DNA from: Liriodendron chinense | Taxonomy: Eukaryota > Streptophyta > Magnoliopsida > Magnoliales > Magnoliaceae | Assembly: GCA_003013855.2 (NCBI GenBank) | Contig: ML058553.1 | Coordinates: forward strand, 1,240,001 to 1,304,000 | Length of the DNA stretch: 64,000 nucleotides | Direction: 5' to 3' | Shown here: positions 12,150-25,000 of the stretch, piece by piece | Position numbering within the stretch: the stretch's first letter is position 1 | Layout of the letters: every line of letters begins with the position of its first letter | Notes under the pieces: model-generated | Seen by the model: the letters and a program-made list of their open reading frames with translations, nothing else | The model's database searches: none | Told to the model about the DNA's origin: nothing | Translations under genes and position numbers: made by a program

Positions 12150-13375
12150 TGATGGATGGCCGAAGCCCCCGAACTGGATTGAGTTTTGGACCATCCCACA
12201 CAATCCATGCTAAGTGCACATTCTATCCCGCAAGGTTGGAGTAGTCATTTAAGCAGGACCCACCAAATGCAAGTTGGGCCGCACATCTCCTAGGCCAATC
12301 ATGTGCAAGAGAAAATGTATGGTTTAGAAACACCTAACCGGTTTCATTCTACCCACTTTTGCTGCCGACCAGATGAGCAAGTTGGCCTGATTTTCCGGAA
12401 CGCGAAGTCTACGCGCTGTGGCCCATGTGCTGAATGGTGGTGAACGCACGTAATTATCGAACCCACAAGGATGCTAATTTCACTGGCGCATGTAGCGACA
12501 TGCAACGTACGTGGAAGATCTAAGCCTGTCTAAACATGGTCCCCCACACTATAAGCACTTTATCTCAAGAACTAATCTCATCCGACCTTACAATGGGCCC
12601 TATTTCTACAAATAAAATGAGGGGAAAGAGAAACAGACCTTATTTGATACTCCGGCTGAGAGTGATGCTTCATAGGCTTGTAACTTAAAACAAGCCGTCC
12701 AAATCATAGAGCCCAATGTATCACGCTCGTAACACAAAAATAATATTCATTGGACTATTTAAATACCGAATTGTGCTTCCGACGTTAGACCATGTCTCAC
12801 TTTAACCGTCCATTTTATTTCTACTCATCAGAAATTTCGAACATTATCTTGGTTAACTATTTGATATGTAATCCATCTAAAGTAAGACCTAGGATTTGGA
12901 CAGTTTAATTGAGTTTTAAACCGAAAGAGGATATCTAACTCCAAGTGTGTGTATATGAACTATCACACAGCCAAGAGTATCAAAGTTTTTCTGTTTTGCA
13001 GACACGCTATCTACGCGTGTAAGGGAGCGGATTAAATGAGACGCGGGATCCACGAGGATTGTGGGACCCCTGACTGTAGAGCTCACGGTGATGTATATGT
13101 TTTAAATCCACACCGTCCGACCATTTTGAAAGCTCATTTTAGGGCATGATCCAAAAAACGAAGCTGACTCAAATCTTAGGTAGAGCACACCATAGAAAAC
13201 AGTCGTGATTAAATCTCTACCATTAAAAGTTTCATGGATTCCACCAGAATGTTTATTTGCCATCCAACCCGTTGATAAGGTCAAAAGAACCTAAATGAAG
13301 AGCCACACAAATATCATATTGATCCAAAGCTTTTGTTACCCACAAGCAGCTTTTAATGGTTAATCTCCATTGTTT
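12150..13375. repeat. Segmental duplication, block 2, copy 1
   Basis: Runs from GATGGCCGAAGCCCCCGAAC into the foldback element at 13,023. The same order of sentences is found at 17,248-18,480, and its second half at 13,815-14,556. Shared landmarks include CAAGTTGGGCCGCACATCTC, TACCGAATTGTGCTTCC and CCTAGGATTTGGACAGTTTA. Confidence 0.85.
13023..13375. repeat. Foldback element, subfamily A, right arm lost
   Basis: Starts GGGAGCGGATTAAATGAGAC directly after CGCGTGTAA and runs through the central block, then breaks inside AATCTCCATTGTTT and continues into block-1 sequence. It is a copy of the insertion that is intact at 18,140-18,668. Confidence 0.75.
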
Positions 13376-13509
13376 AGTAGTCGATGTAGATTGAGCTAAT
13401 GTATGCAGCATGTAAAAGTTTTGAGTACCTATGTATCAAGCGTCATACACTACTGCTGGAGCATATAAAATAACTCACCTTAATTTGCATGGGAAAAGCA
13501 TCTGAGTTT

Positions 13510-13815
13510 ATTAAACATTCCAGTAGCCCTAAGAAATTTTTTTAATGGTGGGTATTAAATGGCCACTGGTTCCTTTGGTGTGGTCCACCAAAGATTTGGA
13601 TATGCATCTATTTTAGGAAAATGACCTAAAATCATCTTTCGAAATGGATGGACGACGTAGATGTAAGTAACATACATCATTGTGGGCCCCACAGTCTAGG
13701 ATCCACCCACGTCAGTGGATGTGGATATGGGGATCCACTAGAGCTAGGTCTGTACATCGAGCCTAGTCGAGTCGAGGTGGGCCAAGCTTGGCTTGACTCG
13801 CACGTGCTCTCCTCA
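13510..13815. repeat. Segmental duplication, block 3, copy 1
   Basis: Begins AAACATTCCAGTAGCCC and includes a foldback right arm, a CACCCACGTCAGTGGATGTG hairpin and the first 80 bp of the hAT-like element seen whole at 15,389-16,423. It then joins abruptly to block 2. The other copy is 15,145-15,470. Confidence 0.8.
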
Positions 13816-14556
13816 ACTATCTCGTTCATAACACAAAAGTAAGATTCATTGGACAATTTAAATACCGAATTGTGCTTCCCACGTTAGGTAGGCCATGTCT
13901 CACTTTAACCGTCCATTTTATTTCTACTCATCAGAAATTTCGAACATTATCTTGGTTAAGTATTTGATATATAATCTATCTAAAGTAAGACCTAGGATTT
14001 GGACAGTTTAATTGAGTGTTAAACAGAAAGAGGATATCTAATTCCGAGTGCGTGTATATGAACTATCACACAGCCGGGGTTTCAAAGTTTTGCTGTTTTG
14101 CAGATACGCGTAGAATCTACGCGTGTAAGGGAGCGGATTAGATGAGACGCGGGATCCACGAGGGTTGTGGGACCCCTGACTGTGGAGCTCACGGTGATAT
14201 ATATGTCTTAAATCCATACCGTCCAACCATTTTGAAAGCTCATTTTAGGGCATGATCCAAAAAACGAAGCTGACTTAAATCTTAGGTGGAGCACACCATA
14301 GGAAACCGTTGTGATTGAATCTCTACCTTTAAAAATTCCATGGATTCCACCAGAATGTTTATTTGCCATCCAACCCGTTGATAAGGTCAAAAGAGCCTAG
14401 ATGAAGAGCCACACAAATATCATACTGATCCAAAGCTTTTGTTACCTACAAGCAACTTTTAATGGCCAATCTCCATTGTTTCCTGTACTATAGCTCATCT
14501 CGGATTTGGAACTACTTCATTTTTTTGGATCATGCCTTAAAATGAGCTTTCAATTT
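13815..14556. repeat. Segmental duplication, block 2, partial copy 2
   Basis: Starts at ATCTCGTTCATAACACAAAA and matches block 2 from about 12,720 onward, including a foldback element beginning at 14,129. It has small indels (for example an extra GTAGG after CACGTTAG near 13,885), so it has diverged since duplication. Confidence 0.85.
14129..14552. repeat. Foldback element inside duplicated block 2
   Basis: GGGAGCGGATTAGATGAGAC follows CTACGCGTGTAA as in its sister copies. It ends within GCCTTAAAATGAGCTTTCAA and lacks the final GTGGGCCCC arm. The truncation lies in the corresponding right arm, not at the exact base lost at 13,375. Confidence 0.7.
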
Positions 14557-14892
14557 AATCGATGAAGATTGAGCTAATGTATGCCGCATGTAAAAGTTTT
14601 AAATGCCCGTGTATCATGCGTCATACACGGGTAAAGTATATAAAATAACTCGCCTTAATTTGCGTGGGAAAAGCATATGAGTTTATCTAGGGCGTGTCAA
14701 TGGGCCAGGTTCTGGACTAGAAAATCAGAATTTTGAAAAGGACTAGCCTGACACCAGCTTTAAACAGGTCAAAATCCGGGCCAAGACCTACCCAGCCTGG
14801 ACCATTGGCAGCCCTACGTTTATCTTCATGGCACAAAACATGGGTCCCATTAACACCACCTTTTGTTCTTTGTGCCGTGGCTTCGATGGATC

Positions 14893-15385
14893 CCCAGATT
14901 GGATCCCTAACTTTGGGGCATATAGTGATGTATAATCCTTACATCCACATTGTCCATCTGTTTGGAAAGATTATTTTAGATCATGGTCCAAAAAATGAAG
15001 TAGATCTACATCTTCGGTGTATAATAGGACAGGAACGATGGTTATTAACCATTAAAAAGTTCTTGGGGGCTACTGAAGCTTTGTATCAAGCTTATATTTG
15101 TTTGGTCCATTCATCAAGGTTTTTGTGACCTTAGCAATAGGTTGGATGGAAAATAAACATTCCAGTAGCCCCAAGAAGTTTTTCTTTATGGTGGGTATTA
15201 AATGGCCACTGGTTCCTTTGGTGTGGTCCACCAAAGATTTGGATATGCATCTATTTTAGGAAAATGAGCTAGAATCATCTTTTGAAACGAATGGACGACG
15301 TGGATGTAAGTAACATACATCATTGTGGGCCCCACAGTCTGGGATCCACCCACATCGGTGGATGTGGATCCAAGGATCCACTAGA
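14893..15385. repeat. Foldback element, subfamily A
   Basis: Left arm ATAATCCTTACATCCACATT, centre GTGACCTTAGCAATAGGTTG, right arm GGACGACGTGGATGTAAGTA and ATTGTGGGCCCCACAG. It bridges duplication blocks 1 and 3, suggesting that this was the ancestral arrangement before they were separated elsewhere. Confidence 0.65.
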
Positions 15386-15388
15386 GCT

Positions 15389-16423
15389 AGGGCTGTACAT
15401 CGAGCTGAGTCGAGTCGAGGTGGGCCAAGCTAAGCTTGGCTTGACTCGCGCGTGCTCTCCTCTAGTTCAAGCTCGAGCTCACCCTCAAGCTTACCATTGG
15501 AGCTTGTCTTGTGTGCTAAACCTTTCAAGGCAGGCTTGAGGTGAGCTAGTGGATTGAGTCGAGTCTAACTTACCTCGAGTCGAGTCGATCTTGCTCCCAC
15601 CTTAATTTATTATTTTTTGCTACAAAATACAAATTAAAAGTCAACAACATTAAGTTCAAGAAGTCACACATGTATTAGGGGAGAATAGTATTTTTACCGG
15701 TGGGACTCCACCATTTAAATGGCCTAGCTTTAGGTTGCACACGCATTAAATGTAGACCACTAATAATATTTTTTGAACCATAGATTAACACAGTATATGC
15801 ATAGCTCACCACATGAATGGACTGCCCTGATTATTATGCAGACCATCTTCATGATGAGGCCAAGTTGATTCATAGATCAGATGCACCACCTCCCTTTTAA
15901 AATTATAATCAATAGCTACATATGGTGTTTGGTCTTACCATAGCCCCTATTTTGTAGATGTGTATAGTGTGTGGTCTTACCATAGCACTTGTTTTGTGCA
16001 GCGTGTAAAACACACAACCACTGTGTGCTCACCATGTTTTCTATTTGAAATTACTCAATCCATTAGGTATGCTCAACAAGGAATGTTCAATGTTCTTACC
16101 TGGACAAAATAGTAGGATTAAGAAACTCCCCCCAACGTATGAGGGTTTTATGTTCTAAGGGGAGCTAGAGAACCAAGAAATAAGAAAATTAGGGTATTTT
16201 CTTAACAAATATCTACATGAAACGAGTTAAGTCGAGCTTAAATCGAGTCGAGTTTCGAGTCGAATCGAGTGACCCAATCTCAAACTTGACTCGATTTCTG
16301 ACTTGAGCTCCTAAATGAAGCTTGACTTGACCTGTCCCACTAAGTCAAGGCAAGTTGCGCTGAGTTTTTTCAAGTCAAGTTGATCGAGTTTCTCAAGCTG
16401 ACCCGGCTCATGGCCAGCCATAA
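15389..16423. mobile_element. hAT-like non-autonomous element
   Basis: About 1.04 kb, AT-rich inside and GAGTCGAG-rich at both ends. Termini AGGGCTGTACA and, on the right, the complement of ATGGCTGGCCA are similar. Flanks CTAGAGCT (15,381-15,388) and CTAGAGCC (16,424-16,431) match at seven of eight bases, the 8-bp target size of hAT transposases. No transposase frame is visible. Confidence 0.6.
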
Positions 16424-16431
16424 CTAGAGCC

Positions 16432-17245
16432 GTGCCCTGTTTTTTGCTTTTGGATGTGATAAGGTAGATCCGGTAGAATCTCAATGGGTAGATTCATCTC
16501 TCCACGGTACATGTGGCAGGGTAACGTGTCAATCTGACCCATATAGATACTGTATCCTAGTATGGATGGACAATATTTACAAAAATAAACCTATTATACA
16601 ATTACATCCATTGGATTTTTACAATTTACTCCACTAAATATACGACCATTACTCTTTGATGCCCACAGATCAGATGGGTAGAATTTTGTAAATACGTGGT
16701 TTTTGAGATATAAGCCATACATGGTAGGTTCGGTTACATGGGTGGACACGATTGGTACTTCCTTCTGCCACATGTACTCTGGAGAGATGGATGTATCATA
16801 CTCGAGTTTTTCCTGTTTTGGATAATCTCCTCTGTTCTTTGGTTCATGTCATATATGATATATCCGGCTGAAAATAAAAAACTGAGGCGGTATAAATGAT
16901 ACTCTAGTAGAGTGCGATGGTCCATGCACATGCATTCTGCAATTAAACACGTGGCAAAGCCTAACTCAAGAGAAACCATCCAAATAGTGGACCACTGTGG
17001 GTATATGCCATAACCCCAAAATCAGCTTCTCCGGAATTATTATAATATCTGACTATTTGACATATTTTCATTGGACCATTGAATATTTCAATTATAGCCA
17101 TCCAATAGATGTCCACCAAGCATCCGGATACAAAATTAAAAGGCTAATGGGAGCCGTTGCTTCAAACTTTCTTGTGTCTAGAGTTTACAGACATATTTGG
17201 ATGGCTGAAAATCAGGTTGGTTTCCTCATACAAGTGTAGCCCACT
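16432..17245. other. Intergenic stretch without recognised gene
   Basis: Lower repeat content than its surroundings. Two open frames of about 80 codons on opposite strands (16,734-16,979 minus; 16,997-17,239 plus) have no recognisable domain and no splice context. I see no supported feature. Confidence 0.4.
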
Positions 17246-17247
17246 TG

Positions 17248-18480
17248 ATGGCTGAAGCCCCCGAACTTGATTGAGTTTTGAACCACACCCACACGATCCA
17301 TGCTAAGTGCATTTTCTGTCTACGAGATTGGAGTAGCCCTTCAAATGAGACCCTTCAGGCCAAATGCAAGTTGGGCCGCACATCTCCTGAGTCAACCATG
17401 TGCAAGAGAAAATGTACGGTTTAGAAACACCTAACCAGTTTCATTCTATCCACTTTTGACGCCGACCAGATGAGGAGGTCGGCCTGATTTTCCGAAATGC
17501 GAAATCCACGAGATTAATGGTGAACACACGAGAAACCGTAATTATCAAACTGTCGGGAATTCTAATTTCACTCATGCATATAGCGACATGCAACGTACAT
17601 GGAAGATCCAAGCCGGTCTAAAGATGGTCCCCACAGTGTAAGCGTTTAATGTCAAGAACTAATCTCATCCGACCGTAAAATGGGCCACATTTCTACAAAT
17701 AAAATAAGGGGAAAAAGAAACAGACCCTTATTTGATACTTCGGCTGAGAGTGATGCTTCATACGCACACGCACTCTAAATTATTGAAGTGGCATGTTTGT
17801 AACTTAAAACAAGCCGCCCAAATTATGGAGCCCAATGTATCTCATTCGTGACGCAAAAATGAGATTCATTGGACTATTAAAATACCGAATTGTGCTTCCG
17901 ACGTTAGACCATGTCTCACTTTAACCGTCCATTTTATGTCCACTCATCAGAAATTTTGAACAATAATTTGGTTAACTACTTGATATATAATCCATCTAAA
18001 GACAGACCTAGGATTTGGACAGTTTAATTGAGCTTTAAACCGAAAGAGGATATGTAACTCTGAGTGCCTGTATATGAACTATCACACAGCCAGAGTATCA
18101 AAGTTTTTCTGTTTTGCAGACACGTTATCTACGCGTGTAAGGGAGCAGATTAGGTGAGACGCGGGATCCACCGTGGATAGTGGGACCCCTGACTGTGGAG
18201 CTCACATTGATGTATTTTCTTAAATCCACACCGTCCAACCATTTTGAAAGCTCATTTTAGAGTATGGTCCAAAAAACGAAGCTGACTCAAATTTTAGGTG
18301 GAGCACACCATAGGAAACAGTTATGATTGAATCCCTACCATTGAAAATTGCATGGATTCCACCAGAATGTTTATTTTCCATCCAACCCGTTGATAAGGTC
18401 AAAAGAACCTAGATGAAGAGACCACACAAATATCATCTTAATCTAAAACTTTTGTTACCCACAAGCAGCTTTTAATGGTC
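17248..18480. repeat. Segmental duplication, block 2, copy 3
   Basis: The most complete downstream copy of 12,150-13,375. It opens GATGGCTGAAGCCCCCGAAC and preserves the same order of landmarks. An extra sentence with CGCACACGCACTC is present near 17,765. Confidence 0.85.
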
Positions 18481-18668
18481 AATCACCACTGTTTCCTGTA
18501 CTATGGCCCATCTGGGATTTGGAACTGCTTCATTTTTTTAAGCATGCCCTAAAAATGACCTTTCAATACGGATGGACGGCGTGGATGTAGTCACATACAT
18601 CAAAGTGGGCTCCACAGTCAGGGGTCCCACCCACGTCGGCCTATCCGGAGACTCCCCTAACCCGCTCC
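18140..18668. repeat. Foldback element, subfamily A, complete, with TSD
   Basis: About 529 bp, with both arms and the centre. Flanks ACGCGTGTA (18,131-18,139) and GCGCGTGTA (18,669-18,677) agree at eight of nine bases. This complete copy gives the boundaries for its truncated sisters at 13,023 and 14,129. Confidence 0.75.
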
Positions 18669-18822
18669 GCGCGTGTAGGAAGAAGGATAATTCACACGCG
18701 TGACAACCTGTCATGTACGAGATCTGATTTCTGAAAGAGAAATTGCGCTACGCATACCTCGCACATGCCCCTTTACACTTCTGCATGTCCTTCAATTATT
18801 AAAGGTGGCCCACCTTATTAAC

Positions 18823-18834
<12 letters not shown>

Positions 18835-18869
<35 letters not shown>

Positions 18870-18880
18870 TTTATACCATT
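18835..18880 (+). promoter_or_regulatory. Remorin core promoter: CT microsatellite and TATA-like box
   Basis: Sixteen CT dinucleotides (18,835-18,866) are followed at once by CCTTTTATACC, a TATA-like sequence about 155 bp before the start codon. CT tracts of this kind (Y patches) are common near plant transcription starts. The transcription start would be around 18,900, giving a 5' leader of roughly 130 nt. Confidence 0.5.
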
Positions 18881-19027
18881 CCCAGCCTCAATCCTTCTCA
18901 GCTCTGCTTTCTCTCCTCTCTCTCGTGGCAAGCCTGAAATTTCGCCCAATTTCAGGGGCTCTTTCTCTATTGAGTTAATATAGGAGCGATTGGAGAGGTT
19001 TTTTCTTTTTGATCTTTGAGAGTAGAG

Positions 19028-22000
19028 ATGGGAGAAGAAGAATCGAAGAAGAAGGCAGAAGTCGAAAATGCCCTTCCAGAGGCATCTCCAGCTTCGAAGG
19101 AGCACGTCGTTGCCGAGGACAAAACCGTCATTCCATCACCTTATGCCGAAGAGAAGAATTCCGTCGACGATTCCAAAGCTCTTGCTATCGTCGAGAGTAA
19201 AAATCCTTCTCCTTTCTTTTTCTCTTCTCTTTCTTCTCCTCGCTCGCGTGAGAGATGGAAGATCAGCTTCGCATCGCACGTGCTACTTGGCACACGTGTG
19301 TAAGATCGTAGGCTTTAGATAGGCAAATTTACATTGCGGAAAATCAGGATGAAAAAAAAAGGGATCGATAGGTGAGAAATTCATCGTTCCATTTGTTCAT
19401 CAGATTTCACTGGACGTATTGAATGGCCTTGATCTTTCACATGTGCGCCATGCTGGTGCGTGTACCGAAAAGCACCCCGTAATTCTCACGCGAGCGAATA
19501 CATTTTGGATTTGGCGTGGCTTTCGTTATCTGGATGTTATTCGATACTCCGACAGGGTATGATGCTTGATACGCAGGCACTTTAGAAATTGCACACGCGG
19601 CAGACATTTACTCGACCAACACCGGGCGCAACTTGGGTGAGACCCCGGAACCAGCGATGTGGGTGGGACCCTGAACCTAGGGCCCACCTGGATGTATTCC
19701 TTGTAGATCCATGCCGTTAATCTGCTTTTCCAGATTATTTTGTACTATAGTAGCAAAAATGAAAAAGATGAAAATTTTGAGTGGACTACAACATAAGAAA
19801 CACTGGTTAATGACCATTAAAAACCTTTTGTGAGCCACAAAAGTTTTCTATAAACCTGATATTTGTTTTTTCCTTTCATCCCTGTCTACGTGACCTTATC
19901 AACAGATTGGATGGTCAATAAACATTACGGTGGACTCTAGGAAGTTTTTAATGGTCACAGTTGAATGATAATTGTTTCTTGGGGTGTGGTCCACATAAAA
20001 TTTGCATCTGTTTCATTTTTGGGACTACATCCTAAAATAATATGAAGAAACAGATGGACGGAATGGATCTACAAAGAATACATCCAGGTGGGCCCTGAGT
20101 TCAAGGGTCCCACCCACATCGCTGGTTCCGGGGTCTCACCCAAGTCGCGCCCACACCGTTCGTGGAACCCACCGTCACTAAAATAAATACATCATAATTG
20201 GAGCTTTGCTAACCAATACGGGTGTGCAACGAAGCTCTTCTATACACCACACACGTGCCATTCTGGCACATGCGTGCGAGACTACAATCCATCCATCAGG
20301 TTGGTACGGCCTTATGCGTGTTGGAAATCTGGTCCACTCAGCATGTGCGCGCCAATATTGGAAAATTTTTTATGGGTTAGAAAAATTGGCCAACTTTACA
20401 TAACCGTACATTTGTTTTGAAAATTTTGGACCACCTGACCATTGGATTAATCTGATTCCTGGGATATAGCATCAATATATTGGTACCTTTTTGATAGATG
20501 GATTAGATCTCGGATATACAAGTCCATTCTCACACGTACATCGTGTGTACATAAGCTTTATTCACTGGCGTGTGCGCTTCCCAAGCGGGCTCGAATTAGG
20601 TGTTACCCCGGGAACAGCTTAGTGGGTGTTACCCCTACTGTATGGCCCCTGACTGTAGGGGTTTTGGATTAGATCTCGGATATACAAGTCCATTCTCACA
20701 AAACGTTTTTAATGCTTATTAATCACTGTTTTTAGTGGTATGGTCCACCTGAGATTTGGATATTCTTAAGGTTTTGGATCATATCCTAAAATCATATGAG
20801 AAAATAGATAGACGGCATAAGTATATAAAAAAATACATTACGATGGGCCCCACACGGTAGGGGTAACACCCACTAAGGTGTTACCAGGGTAACATCTAAT
20901 TCGCTCCCTTGGCAAGGTTCGTTATAATTGCATATAAAGGGTGCCACTATCTCTAAAGAGAAGGTACAAAGTCGAACGAGTTGGACCATAACTTGATGGA
21001 TAACCCGACATTAATTAGCCTCTAATCATTCATGCATATACAAAATCCAACCCGTCCAATAGGTTGGCCCGATTATTCGAATTACCATATTAAAAACTCA
21101 GCCGCATTCATTTAACGAGTGGTCCATACCTTGTACATTGTTATTTATCAATAGCTAATTGTTTTCTATGTTTTGACTCACGTAACGTATAGATGGGGTT
21201 GAATGTTGCAACAGTTCATGAACATTACCGGACCAACAGATTAGTAGGTTTTGATTTCACACCAACATAACAGGTTGGAAGTTAGATGCTGAGTGGACCA
21301 TAAATGATGGTCCAATCCGATAGACTTATAACCTTCTTATTTGGGAGTAATGACTAATATGACCCTAATTGTTGACCAAGTCAATGAAAGTGTGTTACTC
21401 TAGTAGGAAGATAAAATTTTGGCTCTAGATCACTGTTAAGGACCATTTTGCCCTTTTGATCCTTTTCAAGCTATATGATACTTGAGTGACCCGCAAGTTA
21501 AATAAGGTGATTCCAACTTTTGAGCAATCAAATGATGTCCAAATGAGGTGATTTCAAAGCCATTTAAAATCTCATTCAATTAACTTTCCAACGAGTACAA
21601 GATTACCCAAATCAAACATGTAACAAGGGAGTTATGATCATTTTCGTGGGACACGTGATCCAGGTGCGATCCGCAGTTTCCATCTACAATCTATAGTTAC
21701 TTGGACCCAGTTTTGAGCAATCAAATGGTGTCCAAATGTGGTGATTCTAAATCATTTGAAAGCTCATTCAAATAGCTTTCCAACAAGTACAAGACCACCC
21801 AAATCGAACATGTAACGGGAGTTATAACCGTTTTCATGGGACACGTGATCCAGATGCAATCTGCAGTTTTCATCTGCGATTCATAGTTACTTGGACCTAC
21901 TTTTGGACAATCAAATGGTGTCCAAATGATATGATTCCAAAGCCATTAGAAAGCTCATTCAATTAGCTTTCCAACGAATACAAGATCACTGAAATTGGAC

Positions 22001-25000
22001 ATGTAACAAGGGAGTTATAACCATTTTTATGAGACACATGATTTAGGTGCGATCCACAGTTTCCATCTGCGATCCACATTTACTTAGACCCACTTTTGAG
22101 TAATCAAATGGTGTCCAAATGAGGTGATCCCAAAGCCATTTGAAAGCTCATTCAATTTTCTTTCTAACGAGTATAAGATCACCCAAATCAAATATGTGAC
22201 GAGGGAGTCATGACCGTTTTCGTGGGACACGTGATCCAGGTGAGATATGCAGTTTCCATCTACGATCCATAGTTATCTGGATCCACTTTTAAGCAATCAA
22301 TTGGTGTCCAAATAAGGTGATTTTAAATAACTATGGATTCACTTTTAAGCAATCAATTGGTGTCCAAATAAGGTGATTCCAAAGCCATTTAAAAGCTCAT
22401 TCAATTAGCTTTCCAACGAGTATAAGATCACCCAAATCAAACATGTAACGAGGGAGTCATGACCGTTTTCGTGGGAAATGTGATCTAGGTGTGATCCACA
22501 ATTTTCATCTGTGATCCACAGTTAATTGGACCCACTTTTGAGCAATCAAATGGTGTCCAAATGAGGCGATTCTAAAGTCATTTCAAAGCTCATTTAATTA
22601 GCTTTCCAATGAGTACAAGATTACTCAAATCAGACATGTAACAAGGGAGTTATGACATTTTCGTGGGACACGTGACTAGGTGCGATCGATCCGCAGTTTC
22701 CATTTGTGATCCACAATTACTTAGACCCACTTTTGAGAAATGAAGTTGTGTCCAAATGAGGTAATTCTAAATCCATTTGAAAACTCATTCAATTAGCTTT
22801 CCAATTAATACAAGATCACTCAAATCAATCATGTAACAAGGGAGTTATGACCGTTTTCATGGGACACATGATCCAAGTGTGATCCGCGGTTTTCATATTG
22901 CGATCCACAGTTACTTGGACCCACTCTTGAGCAGTCACATGGTGTCCAAATGAGGTGATTCCAAAGCCATTTGAAAGCTCATTTAATTAACTTTCAATGA
23001 GTACAAGATTACCCAAATCAGACATGTAATGAGGGAGTTATGATCGTTTTTATTAGTTCTTTTTGTGTAATGAGGGAGTTATGACCGGAATTAATGTAGA
23101 CTGTTGATACTTTTGCGGGCCACAGAGTAACTACGTGGTAATTTGATAGGGTCCTACCTGGGGTTCCAAGGGTGACCGGTTTAAATGAACGGATCTGATC
23201 TTACATGGGAGGCCCATTCATTCTTTATTGGGACCCACTCCCTCGATTCGATTGAAACCGACTTTAGCTTGTGAGTCACTCAACTATGGTACATTCTGAA
23301 AAAGAGAAGAGGAGCAAAATGGTCCAAAAAGTCTACTGAACAGTGCCCCATGGTCAAAATTTTATCTTCCTGCTATAGTAGCGCCCTTTTGTTGACAAGG
23401 TCAACAATTAGGGTCAATTTAGTCATTAACCCTCTTATTTCTGAAATGGTTAGGTCTCAAGTCCGACTAATTGAACTATTAGTCACCATGTGGATCAACT
23501 AATACAAAAATATCAGATACAATCGATCATCCATTGGACCAAAATTGAATTTTTCTATTTGTCAATTGTTGTTTTCTATGGTGTGGTCCAAATGATGAGT
23601 GTATGGAGCTGATATTTGAATTAGGAGACTCTCATGCTGCAGCCAACCTATTGGAAGGATTAGATTTCAAATTATTTTAATAGGTCCAAAGTTATATGCA
23701 GACATCCTCCTTGAGCATTTCAAATTAACTTAATGGGTCCTACTATCAATCTTGAGGTTGTAAATAAAATTTCTCTTAAATGAATAAACCATTGTTTCAA
23801 AACTCAGTGAGTTAAGTAGGAAGTCGGCCGAGTTGACTCGGATAGGCCAAAACCTAGCTGATTAGACTATGGATCAGTCCTATACAAAATTCATCCGAGT
23901 TTTTGACAACTCACCCAAGTTTTGCTTTGACTCGGCTGATCCACTGAGTTGCGAAAACTCAGCCCAAGTCAATCTATGCAAAAATTGCTAAAATAGAAAC
24001 GAATTCATGGTGTAAATGAATGTGTTTTCCTTCCTTCCTTGGTGTTTTATTTTTTTACTGTCAATTCTTTATTTATTTAATATACTTAATTGGATTTTAC
24101 ACTTATTTATTTCCAAATCATGATATTCTAATTTCTCCTTCTTTATAAGCTCACAACTTTTTCTTACACTGATTAAAATTGTACTCTTAGACTTGGATCT
24201 AAATTGTTTGCCAGATCGACCATTAGCATTTAGATTCATGTGGCTTAAAATTGAAATTATTAAATGATTCTGGTCTTTCAATCAATGTACATTGTCTCCT
24301 TGTGAATGTGAATTGTTTTTCTTGTTCCTTTTCAGTGTTAATTGGTAGGCCACTGATCAGATGGTTAGGATCGAGTTATGGCAACTTCATAGTAGTGCCC
24401 AGTTGATAGATAGTTCAAATCTAATGCATATATGCCATATGTATGGTTTTAATTATGGATACGCAAAGAGGGATAAACCATTACTGCATTGACCTTCTTC
24501 CTAAAAACACTTTCAGCATTTGGAGCCCACTCCATTGGTGCATGGCCAATTCCTTTTTCAAACCAGTGCCAACATCAGCAAAAACTGAAGATATATCAAA
24601 CCTATTCAAAATTTATGAGACTTGTCCTAGTTACCTGGTCAACTCATCCGAGTCTCGACTCGTTGGTTGACAGAGCCATCTGATTTCCTGGCTTTCCAAT
24701 GATGGAATTAACATATAAGAAGAATTCGGCCTGTCGCCATCAGTTACCAACACCACAATTTTTTCTTCAGTTTGGAAATCTTCGTTGTAGTGATAATGTC
24801 TTTTACAGGACTGTATCTGCCTAAAACACCCAGGTTGGTAGGGTCCACCATGTTGTATATGTAAAATCTACTCTGCCTATCGGGTTTTATGCTCAATGTT
24901 AGGCCCTAGGACCAAAAACCAGCCAGACCCACAACTCGGATGGGCTACGCCACATGGAACAATGGGGATGAGATGCCAACCATGGGTTGGGTTTTTGTGT

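Noticed and set aside
14733..15128. 131-codon plus-strand open frame, the longest in the first 18 kb
   Set aside because: It crosses a duplication block and the left arm of a foldback element, and its sister copy at 11,900-12,150 is not open in the same way.
19016..19303. Longer remorin exon 1 starting upstream and reading past the donor
   Set aside because: The upstream start has no ATG in that frame, and reading past 19,196 leaves the remorin sequence. The donor at 19,197 joins perfectly in phase to exon 2.
21480..23080. Possible CRISPR-like or centromeric array
   Set aside because: Units are long, contiguous and diverged with no spacers, so not CRISPR. Eight units inside a gene intron do not suggest a centromere.
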